In this document: one piece after another, positions 16,562-23,954 of the stretch
How positions within the stretch are numbered: the first letter of the stretch is position 1
Layout: each line of letters starts with the position of its first letter
NCBI RefSeq assembly: GCF_000710915.1
Contig: NZ_BAUA01000118.1
Location: 28,442-92,441, forward strand
Direction: 5' to 3'
DNA from: Nocardia brasiliensis IFM 10847
GTDB taxonomy: Bacteria > Actinomycetota > Actinomycetes > Mycobacteriales > Mycobacteriaceae
Length of the DNA stretch: 64,000 nucleotides
Translations under genes and position numbers: made by a program
The notes under the pieces: generated by a model
The model's database searches: none
What the model was told of the DNA's origin: nothing
Seen by the model: only the letters and a program-made list of their open reading frames with translations

Positions 16562-17410
16562 TCAGGCTTTGTCGAGTCGCCGCTTCTGCTCCTCGACGTC
16601 GAACTGCGCGGCGGGCCACTCGAGGTCGAGCCGCTCCAGGGCGTCGATGAGCAGTTCGGTGACGGCGAGCCGGGAGAACCACTTGCGATCGGCGGGCACC
16701 ACGTGCCACGGCGCGTACTCGGTGGACGTGCGATCCAGCATCGCCTGGTACGCCTCCTGATAGGCGGGCCAGTAGCCGCGCTCATCGATATCGGAGGGGT
16801 TGAACTTCCAGTACTTGTCCGGCCGGTCCAGCCGTTCGCGCAGCCGCTTCTTCTGCTCGTCCAGCGAGACGAACATCGCCACCTTGACCACCGTGGTGCC
16901 CTCGTCGACGAGTTCCCGCTCGAAGGCGTTGATCTCGTCGTAGCGCGGTTCCCATTCCTTTTTCGACACCAGGTTGTGCACCCGGACCACCAGCACGTCC
17001 TCGTAGTGCGAGCGATCGAACACGCCGAGCTGGCCGCCGCGCGGCAGCGCGTTGCGGATCCGCCACAGGTAGTGGTGGCGCTTCTCCTCCTCGGTCGGCA
17101 CGCCGAACGCGTGGTGGTCCACACCCTGCGGATCGACCGAACCGATCACGTGCCGGACGATGCCGCCCTTGCCCGCGGTGTCCATGCCCTGCAGCACCAG
17201 CAGCACACTGCGCAGGTCGCCGGAGCGCCCGTTGGCATAGAGCCGTTCCTGCAGCGCGGACAGCACCGTGGTGCGTTCGGCCAGCAGGTCCAGCCCCGCT
17301 GCCTTGTCACCGGCGAAGCCCGGTGTCGCGGAGGTGTCCAGCTCGGCGATCTGTAAGCCGTCGGCCTGCAGCGCTTCGGTAGCCGGAACGGACCAGCCCT
17401 TCTTAGCCAT
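16562..17410 (-). CDS. Polyphosphate kinase 2 family phosphotransferase
   Basis: 282 residues. The Walker A-like loop is VLQGMDTAGKGGIVRHV near residue 70, with the Asp and Lys typical of PPK2. The Walker B/lid region reads GVFDRSHYEDVLVVRVHNLV near 133, and a basic lid follows (DEQKKRLRERLDRPDKYWKF). HVVPADRKWFSRLAVTELLID lies near the C-terminus. Single-domain PPK2 enzymes move phosphate between polyphosphate and nucleotides; the class (AMP, ADP or both) cannot be fixed by eye. It sits 55 bases downstream of the EspG gene, same strand. It fits functionally with ppx at 54733 and senX3-regX3, all in this window. Confidence 0.92.
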   Translation of the reverse strand: MAKKGWSVPATEALQADGLQIAELDTSATPGFAGDKAAGLDLLAERTTVLSALQERLYANGRSGDLRSVLLVLQGMDTAGKGGIVRHVIGSVDPQGVDHHAFGVPTEEEKRHHYLWRIRNALPRGGQLGVFDRSHYEDVLVVRVHNLVSKKEWEPRYDEINAFERELVDEGTTVVKVAMFVSLDEQKKRLRERLDRPDKYWKFNPSDIDERGYWPAYQEAYQAMLDRTSTEYAPWHVVPADRKWFSRLAVTELLIDALERLDLEWPAAQFDVEEQKRRLDKA

Positions 17411-17464
17411 GCACTACAGCTAACCAGGTGCGCGCCGCGCGGGTCGGTGCGACGGCGCAGCGTG

Positions 17465-18196
17465 TCACCCCCGGATATGGGCGAGCGCGACGAGTTGCGC
17501 GGCGAAATCCTCGTCCGAGACCGGAGTGAGGATGAGGTCCTGCGAGGTGGTCAGCAGGTAGCGGCCGTCGCCGGTGAAATCGAGCCAGGTGCGATGGCGG
17601 GTGGGCGGCGACATCGGATTGTCGGGTTCGACGGTGACGGTCAGGAAGCCCCGCCCGTCGACCGGCTTGCGCAGCGTGTGCCGGAAGCGGGCGGCGCCAC
17701 GCTGTCCGTTGGCGCCGAACGGTTCGGTGCGTTCCTGGCCGAGCACCGCGTCCTGGGGCTCGCGCATGGTGCCGAGTTTCCCCGCGCGGGCCGGGCCGAT
17801 GATCTGCACCAGACGCTCGCCCACCGCACGGGCGTGGCACATCAGCACCGTGACCTTCTCCGGGGTGGCGACCAGGATGCCCGCGTGATTGTGCACCACC
17901 GCGGCGAAGGCCAGGATGCGTTCGGTATCGGCGCCGGAACCGTTGCGCGGCGGGGTGTTCCGTTCCCCGGACAGGGTGAGGGTGGTGGCGTCGGTGCGGC
18001 CGCACAGCATGAGCGCGGCGGCCAGGTCCGGGTCGGCCTGCCGGGCGAAGCGCTGCGGCAGACGCAGTGCGGCGTACTCGGATTCGGTGCGCACGGTGGC
18101 CGCGGGCACCATGTTGACCGGATACGGCCTGCGATCCAGACCCGTCTCGTTTTCCCAGACATGCGAGAACTCGTCCGGGGTCAGCACCCATTTCAC
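17465..18196 (-). CDS. EspG family ESX secretion chaperone
   Basis: 243 residues from GTG 18196, which overlaps the stop of the upstream PPE-like gene (GTGA). The sequence starts MKWVLTPDEFSHVWENETGLDRRPYPV and has the alternating strands and helices of EspG, including ILAFAAVVHNHAGILVATPE near residue 95 and a final RYLLTTSQDLILTPVSDEDF. EspG proteins bind PE-PPE pairs in the cytosol and keep them soluble for type VII secretion. The two genes just upstream encode proteins with PPE-like and PE/WXG-like size and helical character, which supports the call. No ESX membrane or ATPase genes (eccB-eccE, mycP) are in the window. Confidence 0.85.
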   Translation of the reverse strand: MKWVLTPDEFSHVWENETGLDRRPYPVNMVPAATVRTESEYAALRLPQRFARQADPDLAAALMLCGRTDATTLTLSGERNTPPRNGSGADTERILAFAAVVHNHAGILVATPEKVTVLMCHARAVGERLVQIIGPARAGKLGTMREPQDAVLGQERTEPFGANGQRGAARFRHTLRKPVDGRGFLTVTVEPDNPMSPPTRHRTWLDFTGDGRYLLTTSQDLILTPVSDEDFAAQLVALAHIRG

Positions 18197-18831
18197 CGCG
18201 CGCCGCCCCCGTCGCCGGCCGGTCGCGGTCCGTCGGGCGGGGCGAGGAATTGGGGCACGCAGTCGCCGGAGGCGGGCATGGTCGGCGCGTAGACGTAGGT
18301 CATCGTGTCCCGGACATCGGCCTCGACATCGGCGGCGGCGCTGTCGTGCGCCATCCGCCGCTTGCCGCCGTAGACGGCCTCGGCGGCCGGATCGTCCAGC
18401 GGCCGATACGGTTCGGGCGGCGGGATCGCGCTCCGAATGGTCTGCGCGGCATCAGCGTTCAGTTCCATCAGCCGCGCCACCGCACGGCAGACGTCCTGTG
18501 CCTCGATCCCGGTGCGGACGAACTCCCGGGTGGCGCGCAGCGCGGCGTCGGCGGTCTGGCCCGACCAGCGGGCGAATTCGCGGTTGGCGGCATCGGAGAA
18601 GGCCTGGAACGCCTCGGCCAACGCGCCGGCGTTCGCCAGCCAGGCCGCGGCGACCTGGCCGAGCGCGGCCGGGTTCAGCGGCTCGCGGGCCAGCTCCCAG
18701 ATCTCCTGGTGGGTATAGGAACCGAACAACTCCCGATCCGCCGCGTACGCGGGATCGGTTGCGCCGGTGCGTAACCCGGCGAGCTCCTGGCGGATGAGCG
18801 CGGCGACGGCCCGGGCTGCGGAGTCTGCCAT
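18193..18831 (-). CDS. PPE/WXG-like helical protein, putative EspG client
   Basis: 212 residues, almost all helical for the first 140. A WxG-type turn is present in REFARWSGQTADAALRA near residue 90, flanked by long amphipathic helices (LGQVAAAWLANAGALAEAFQ and AQDVCRAVARLMELNAD). Near residue 40 there is YTHQE, which fits the YxxxD/E secretion pattern by form, though not in the usual C-terminal place. The C-terminal 70 residues are proline/glycine-rich and probably disordered. It lies between the PE-like gene and espG, overlapping the latter by four bases. I do not recognise a named family; the PPE-like assignment is inferred from context and the WxG turn. Confidence 0.6.
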   Translation of the reverse strand: MADSAARAVAALIRQELAGLRTGATDPAYAADRELFGSYTHQEIWELAREPLNPAALGQVAAAWLANAGALAEAFQAFSDAANREFARWSGQTADAALRATREFVRTGIEAQDVCRAVARLMELNADAAQTIRSAIPPPEPYRPLDDPAAEAVYGGKRRMAHDSAAADVEADVRDTMTYVYAPTMPASGDCVPQFLAPPDGPRPAGDGGGAR

Positions 18832-18852
18832 CGCTTCAGTTCCCTGCTGCTC

Positions 18853-19242
18853 TCATCGCGATTCCAGATGCGCGGTGACCACCGCGAGCGCGGCACGGTG
18901 CGCCGCCTCCGCGTCGGCGAAGCGTTTGCCCGCGGCCAGATACGCGGCCTTGAACAGCAGCGCCGTCTCCTGAAAGGCCGCGAGCGTGTCCAGGTACTGC
19001 CTGCCCTTGTCGCGGAAGCCGCGGGTGAGGCCGTGGCCGGTGGGCAGGTTCGGGAAGCCCGTCACTTCGGTCACCAGATGGCCGGTGGTCATGGCGCGGC
19101 GTAGGTCCTCGACGAGCTTGTCGCATGCGGCAGCGAGGTTTTCGGCAACCTCGGCGTCCAACTCGAAGGGCTTGCCCGTGCCGCCGGTGGCCGCCGCGTA
19201 CAGCAGCCGTGCCGTTCCCTGCCCGGTATCCGGTACCGCCAT
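18853..19242 (-). CDS. Small helical PE/WXG-like protein, first gene of the EspG set
   Basis: 129 residues from ATG 19242, preceded by GAGGGGG, a strong ribosome site; longer in-frame starts run antisense to the serine hydrolase gene. Two long helices (about residues 28-52 and 82-125) are separated by TGFPNLPTGHGLTRGF, a helical-hairpin layout like PE or WXG100 proteins, but without a WxG tryptophan. The gene ends 21 bases before the PPE-like gene, and all three (this one, PPE-like, espG) form one transcription unit. It is likely the small partner of a secreted heterodimer. Function is not established. Confidence 0.6.
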   Translation of the reverse strand: MAVPDTGQGTARLLYAAATGGTGKPFELDAEVAENLAAACDKLVEDLRRAMTTGHLVTEVTGFPNLPTGHGLTRGFRDKGRQYLDTLAAFQETALLFKAAYLAAGKRFADAEAAHRAALAVVTAHLESR

Positions 19243-19417
19243 GTGGGAACCCCCTCTGTTCGGTCCACTGCCTGCCGCGGTATTGGATGGGCACTCTACC
19301 GGTCGGTAAGGCGCGGCGGGCGCGCCTTCGGCGGCTGTGACCAGGGGCACGATTGCCGGCCGGCGGCGGTGCGCGCAGCGTCGCGGCCGGCCCGTGACAG
19401 GTCCGTATGCTGGCTGG

Positions 19418-20647
19418 ATGGGCGCGCTGGCGGGCACTTTGGTGACGGTCGCCGAGGATCTGGACTCGGTGACGACGGTGGGGCGTGAGGACGACCCCGC
19501 CGCGGCGGGCTCGACCCGCGCGGCGGTCGACGCGGTGTGGGAGTCCGTGCGCGACTGGTACCGGATGGGCACCACCCCGGCCATCCAGCTCTGCCTGCGG
19601 CGCGACGGCAAGATCGTGCTGAACCGCGCCATCGGGCACGGCTGGGGGAACGCGCCGGGCGACGCGCCCGACGCGGTGCAGGTGCTCGCCACGCCGGACA
19701 GCCCGTTCTGCGGGTTCTCGACCGCGAAGGGGGTCGCGGCCGCGGTGATGTGCATGCTCGCCGAACAGGGCGCGTTCGGCCTGGACGAGCCGGTATGCGC
19801 CTACATTCCGGAGTTCGCGGCCAACGGCAAGGATCGGATCACCATCGGTGACGTGCTGTCGCATTCGGCGGGCGTGCCGTTCATCACCCCGCCCTACAAG
19901 GGTTTTCAGCTCATCGTCGACGAAGATCTGGCGGTGCGCGCGCTGACCGATCTGGTGCCCAGTTGGCCGACCGGCCGCTTCCGGATCTATCACGCGATGA
20001 CCGGCGGGCTCATCCAGCGGTTGCTCGTGCAGCGGGCGACCGGCAAACGGATGCGCGAGCACCTGGCCGAGCAGGTGCTGGACCCGCTCGGGTTCCGGTG
20101 GACCAATTTCGGCGTCGACGCCGCCGAGGTCGACCAGGTCGTGCCGAGCGTGCAGACCGGTCCCGGACCTTCGCGGGTGTCGAAGTTCCTGGCGCGCAAG
20201 GCCCTCGGCGGCGGCATGGGCAAAGCGGTCTCCGATGCGGGCACGCGGGCGCTGCTCACCGCGGAGCTGCCCTCCGGCAACCTGGTCACCACGGCGGCCG
20301 AGCTGTCGCGCTTCTACGAAATCCTCGCGCGCGGCGGCGAATTGGACGGGATCCGGATCATGCGGCCCGAGACCGTGCGCGCCGCGGTACAACCGGCGAA
20401 ATGGCTGCCCGGTCTCGCCGGCCGCGTCAGCCGGGCCGGGTACGAACTGGGCGGTCGCAGATCGAAGTTCGGCCGCGACACCCGCGCGCACTTCGGCCGC
20501 AGCGGCCTCACCACCCAGTACGGCTGGGCCGACCCGGCACGTGGGCTCGCCGGGGCCGTGCTCACCAGCGGCAAGGCGACCACCGACACCGACCGTCCGT
20601 GGCGGCTGGTCGCCCAGATCTCCGACACCTTCCCGCCGGTGCGCTGA
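19418..20647 (+). CDS. Serine hydrolase, class C beta-lactamase / esterase fold
   Basis: 409 residues from ATG 19418; GTG 19394 is an alternative. The serine beta-lactamase-like domain shows the SxxK nucleophile in CGFSTAKGVAAAVMCM near residue 105, with IGDVLSHSAGVPFI following, a Tyr motif in FRIYHAMTGGLIQRL near 190, and HFGRSGLTTQYGW as the third element near residue 370. No signal peptide or lipobox is evident, so it is probably cytosolic and more like EstB-type esterases than a secreted beta-lactamase. It is divergent from the PE/PPE-like/espG set, start codons 175 bases apart. Substrate is unknown. Confidence 0.88.
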   Translation: MGALAGTLVTVAEDLDSVTTVGREDDPAAAGSTRAAVDAVWESVRDWYRMGTTPAIQLCLRRDGKIVLNRAIGHGWGNAPGDAPDAVQVLATPDSPFCGFSTAKGVAAAVMCMLAEQGAFGLDEPVCAYIPEFAANGKDRITIGDVLSHSAGVPFITPPYKGFQLIVDEDLAVRALTDLVPSWPTGRFRIYHAMTGGLIQRLLVQRATGKRMREHLAEQVLDPLGFRWTNFGVDAAEVDQVVPSVQTGPGPSRVSKFLARKALGGGMGKAVSDAGTRALLTAELPSGNLVTTAAELSRFYEILARGGELDGIRIMRPETVRAAVQPAKWLPGLAGRVSRAGYELGGRRSKFGRDTRAHFGRSGLTTQYGWADPARGLAGAVLTSGKATTDTDRPWRLVAQISDTFPPVR

Positions 20648-20799
20648 GGCCGGTCCCGCAGCGCTCACCGAATGAGAGCAAAGGGATATAGGCTGAGGCA
20701 ACGGCGTGAAAGTAACTGGTATGTATCGAATTCGAGCGTTCGGCCGATAGGGGAGCGGGGGTGCGGTATGCGCGCCTGTGCTCGAAATGGAGGTCGAAC

Positions 20800-21399
20800 A
20801 TGGTGAATCCGGGAAGAAGTAGCCGCAAGTTCCGGCGACTGGTCCTGCTGACAGTTGTCATCGGAGCCTCGGCCCTCGCGCCGGTGGCGGCCTTCGCGGC
20901 CCCGGACACGACCGCGCCCGCTGCGCCCACCACCGCCGCGCCGGTCACCCCGGCCCCGCCGGTGACACCCCCGCCGACCAACTCGCCCGCACCGACGACC
21001 CCGCCGCCCACCACGGCGCCCAAGCCGCCGGCCGATCCGTACGGTCCCGACGGCTACGACTCCTCCGGTTACGACCGGTTCGGGTATGACCGATTCGGTT
21101 ACGACCGCGACGGATTCGACCGCTCCGGGCTGGACCGCTGGGGTAACGACCGGTCCGGCTACGGCCGCGACGGTTTCAACGACGAGGGCTTCGACCGTTC
21201 CGGCTTCGACCGTTCAGGTTATGACCGGTGGGGTTACGACCGATCCGGCTACAACCACAACGGATTCGACCGGTGGGGTTATGACCGCTGGGGATACACC
21301 GCACAGGGCTGCGCCCGTTCCGGGGAGGACAAGCCGGATGCCGATCACGCCGCCTGCGAAGCGCGACGGCAGCGTCCGCCCACCGGCAGTGCTTCCTGA
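20800..21399 (+). CDS. Exported protein with 18 tandem GYDRx pentapeptides
   Basis: 199 residues from ATG 20800, chosen because GGAGG lies seven bases before it; GTG 20761 gives a less likely start. A Sec signal peptide (RKFRRLVLLTVVIGASALAP, cleavage after AFA near residue 34) is followed by a Pro/Thr-rich linker to about residue 80. Residues 85-174 are 18 back-to-back five-residue units of the form G-[Y/F]-D-R-x, where x alternates among F, S, D and W. The tail has two cysteines (GCARSG and HAACEAR). I do not recognise a named family; the repeats resemble short DRxGY repeats seen in scattered exported bacterial proteins. The linker suggests that the repeats are held off the cell surface. 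Monocistronic by position. Confidence 0.85.
   Translation: MVNPGRSSRKFRRLVLLTVVIGASALAPVAAFAAPDTTAPAAPTTAAPVTPAPPVTPPPTNSPAPTTPPPTTAPKPPADPYGPDGYDSSGYDRFGYDRFGYDRDGFDRSGLDRWGNDRSGYGRDGFNDEGFDRSGFDRSGYDRWGYDRSGYNHNGFDRWGYDRWGYTAQGCARSGEDKPDADHAACEARRQRPPTGSAS
21052..21321 (+). repeat. 15-bp tandem repeats encoding GYDRx units
   Basis: Eighteen in-frame 15-base units with the core GGNTWYGACCGNWSS. Codon use drifts at third positions while the encoded Gly, aromatic, Asp and Arg are largely kept, which suggests selection on the protein rather than recent slippage. Units 7-9 and 14 are the most diverged (GNDRS, GYGRD, GFNDE, GYNHN). Confidence 0.9.
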
Positions 21400-21457
21400 G
21401 TGTCGTTGACCTGGCTGCCCTTTCGCAGTCGGGGCCGGGGTAGGTGATCGTCCGGGT

Positions 21458-22591
21458 TCAGCCCGCGCAGAAGGCCGCGTCGAGCACGCTGTTCATCGCC
21501 GCCTGATACATCACGGTGGTGAGCGGATCGGGCAGCAGGTTCATGCTGAGCGTGACGGCGCGGGTCGGCGTGGCGGCGTTGACGACCAAGAAGCCGTTCA
21601 TCGCGCCGCCGTGGCTCCAGATCTCCATCCCGCAGGCGTTGATCCGGCGGAACAGCCCGAGACCGAAATCGGCGTCGCGGAGCGGGTCGCCGGAGGGCAC
21701 GGTGCGCTGCATCTGCGCCAGCTGCGCGGGCGGCAACAGTTCGCCGGACAGCAGGGCCATGAAGAACCGGCCGAGGTCGGCGCCGGTGGCGACCATCGCG
21801 CCGTCGGCCAGTCCCCAGCCCGGATCGATATCGGTGATGTCCACCAGCGCGCCGTCGAAGGCGTGGTATCCGCGCGGATGCGGCGCGCGAATCACGTGCT
21901 CCAGCGGGAACAATGGCCAGTAGGTGTCGCGCAGGCCGAGCGGGATGATGATCCGCCGGGTGACCTCGACCCCCACCGGTACCCCCATGACGCGTTCGAT
22001 CAACTCGCCCGCCAGCAGGAAATCCGTATTGGAATAGCCGGAACTGGTGCGCGGGGCGAAGACCGCGGGCTGATCGAGACCGAGCCGGATCAGCTCCGCG
22101 GCCGGTCGCGGACGCTGCAATCGGTCGACCGAGGTCAGATCCAGGTAGGCCAGGTAGTCGGGTATCCCACTGGTGTGCTGCAACAGATCTCGCACGGTGA
22201 TCTGGTGCCCGTCGCCGCCGGGACCGTTGACCACTCCCGGCAGGTACTGCTCGATCGGCGCGTCCAGCTCGACCCTGCCCTCTGCGGCGAGCTGCAACAC
22301 CACCGTCGCCACGAAGGTCTTGGTATTGCTGGCGATCCGCACCTGCGCGTTGTCCGGGAACGGCGCGCCGGTGGCCAGATCGCCTACGCCGCTGTCGATC
22401 TGCGCGTTCGCGTCGGCGCCGCGCACCACCAGCTGGGCGCCGGGCACACCGATGGACCGGATCAGCAGATCGAGGTCGGCCTGCAATCCCACCGGGGCGG
22501 AGCCGGGTTCGGCGACCGCGACCCCCGCCCCGGCGAACGTCGACATCGTCACCGCCGCAACTACGGCGGCCGTCAGCCAGGAATACCGCAC
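21458..22591 (-). CDS. Secreted serine hydrolase (D-Ala-D-Ala carboxypeptidase / beta-lactamase-like)
   Basis: 377 residues with a Sec signal peptide (MRYSWLTAAVVAAVTMSTFA, cleavage near AVA-EP at 27). The penicillin-binding fold motifs are clear: SxxK in RIASNTKTFVATVVL, YxN in SSGYSNTDFLLAGEL and a HGG triad member in WSHGGAMNGFLV. ITVRDLLQHTSGIPDYL is typical of class C beta-lactamases and R61-type DD-peptidases. Two cysteines (NACGM and AAFCAG) could form a disulfide. It probably acts on peptidoglycan stems or esters outside the membrane. It faces the pentapeptide-repeat gene convergently, 58 bases apart. Not related closely to the hydrolase at 19418, which lacks a signal. Confidence 0.88.
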   Translation of the reverse strand: MRYSWLTAAVVAAVTMSTFAGAGVAVAEPGSAPVGLQADLDLLIRSIGVPGAQLVVRGADANAQIDSGVGDLATGAPFPDNAQVRIASNTKTFVATVVLQLAAEGRVELDAPIEQYLPGVVNGPGGDGHQITVRDLLQHTSGIPDYLAYLDLTSVDRLQRPRPAAELIRLGLDQPAVFAPRTSSGYSNTDFLLAGELIERVMGVPVGVEVTRRIIIPLGLRDTYWPLFPLEHVIRAPHPRGYHAFDGALVDITDIDPGWGLADGAMVATGADLGRFFMALLSGELLPPAQLAQMQRTVPSGDPLRDADFGLGLFRRINACGMEIWSHGGAMNGFLVVNAATPTRAVTLSMNLLPDPLTTVMYQAAMNSVLDAAFCAG

Positions 22592-22684
22592 CAGATCTCC
22601 ACTCCGTCGCCCGTGACCCCTTACCGGTATCTCGTCCGACGGGGCAACCGTTTACGCCCCAGGAGATTTCGTGCGGCCTGCGGC

Positions 22685-23935
22685 TCAGGCGGTTTCGACC
22701 TCGATGGTCATGCCCGCGCCGCGCAGGCGCTCGGTGAGCGCGTCGCCCATGGCCGCGCCCGGGGTGAGGATGCCCGCGAGTTCCGGCTGGTTCGCGGTGT
22801 CGAAGGCCAGGCACAGCCCGCTCTCCCCGAGCAGCACCGCGGTCGCCTTATAGCCGGGATCGCCCTGGCCGGCGAAGGTCGCGACGTACCTCGCGCCGGA
22901 GGAGGTGCGGGTGAACGTCTTCATGGTGAACCAGCCGCTGTCCCTGGCCTTTTCGCTGGGGCCGGTACCGGGCTTGGGCAGCACGCGGTCGAGCAGCTTG
23001 CGGCCCACCGCCACCCGGGACAGCACCGCGCCCGCGGCCATGCCCGCGACGATGCCGCCCGCCAGGCCGGCCGCGACCAGCGGCGCCGCGGGCGACTTGC
23101 CCGCGCTCATCACCTCGCGGTAGCGGAAGTTCTTGCCGTACACCCAGCCGAGCAGGCCGTTGGTGCGGCGGACGATCTTGGTGTTGTGCGACGCCATGAC
23201 GAAGGTGCTCACCCAGCCGTCCAGGCTCGGGTCGATGGCGCTGGCGCGCGAGAGGGCCTGGTCGGTCTGGCGGCCGACATCGGGGTCCATCGACTTGTCG
23301 GGGCTGAGTGAATACGGGTGGCTCAGCACGGCCCCCTTCTTCGGGTCGGCGGCGATCGCCTCCATCATCGCCCGGCCGGAATCGATGGTGCCGCCGCTGA
23401 CCCCGCCCTTGAGCCAGGCGACCAGCGTCGTCTCCTCCAGCTCACCGGTGTTGTCCGCGACCGAGCGCCGGTACAGCTGGTAGACGCTCAGGTCCGACGG
23501 AATCGAGTCGTAGCCACAGGAATTCACGATCTTCGCGCCGGTCTGCGCGGCCTGCTCGTGGTACTGGTCGATCGCGTCGCGGATGAACAGCGGCTCGCCG
23601 GTGAGGTCGGCGTAGTGCGTGCCCGCCTTCGCGCAGGCGGCGACCAGCGGCAGGCCGTAGCGCAGGTACGGCCCGACCGTGGTGACGACGACCTTGGTCT
23701 GCGCGGCGAGTGCGTCGAGCGCGGACTGATCGCTGGAATCGGCCACCACCAGACCCCAGCCCGCGGCGGGCGGGCCGAGTTCGTCGCGCACCTTGGTCAG
23801 CTTGTCCAGCGAGCGACCGGCGAGCGCGATGCGCGCGGATTCCGGTGCGGCGGTGAGCAGGTACTGCGCGGTGAGCTTGCCGACGAAGCCGGTCGCGCCG
23901 AACAGGACCAGGTCGAATTCTCGAGTGTCTGCCAT
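22685..23935 (-). CDS. Saccharopine dehydrogenase-like / trans-acting enoyl reductase family
   Basis: 416 residues from ATG 23935 (MADTREFDLVLFGATGFVGK); an upstream extension to 24055 runs through the ABC1-kinase tail and is rejected. An N-terminal Rossmann fold with GATGFVGKLTAQYL at residues 13-26 and AGRSLDKL is followed by VGPYLRYGLPLVAACAKAGTHY, the signature of saccharopine dehydrogenase-like reductases. M. tuberculosis relatives include the phthiocerol trans-acting enoyl reductase Rv2953 and Rv2449c. A glycine/alanine hydrophobic stretch (PLVAAGLAGGIVAGMAAGAV, near 285) suggests membrane contact. No polyketide genes adjoin, so its substrate, probably an acyl lipid, is unknown. It ends the ABC1-kinase strand run. 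Confidence 0.85.
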   Translation of the reverse strand: MADTREFDLVLFGATGFVGKLTAQYLLTAAPESARIALAGRSLDKLTKVRDELGPPAAGWGLVVADSSDQSALDALAAQTKVVVTTVGPYLRYGLPLVAACAKAGTHYADLTGEPLFIRDAIDQYHEQAAQTGAKIVNSCGYDSIPSDLSVYQLYRRSVADNTGELEETTLVAWLKGGVSGGTIDSGRAMMEAIAADPKKGAVLSHPYSLSPDKSMDPDVGRQTDQALSRASAIDPSLDGWVSTFVMASHNTKIVRRTNGLLGWVYGKNFRYREVMSAGKSPAAPLVAAGLAGGIVAGMAAGAVLSRVAVGRKLLDRVLPKPGTGPSEKARDSGWFTMKTFTRTSSGARYVATFAGQGDPGYKATAVLLGESGLCLAFDTANQPELAGILTPGAAMGDALTERLRGAGMTIEVETA

Positions 23936-23954
23936 TGTCTTCCGTTCTGCGGGT

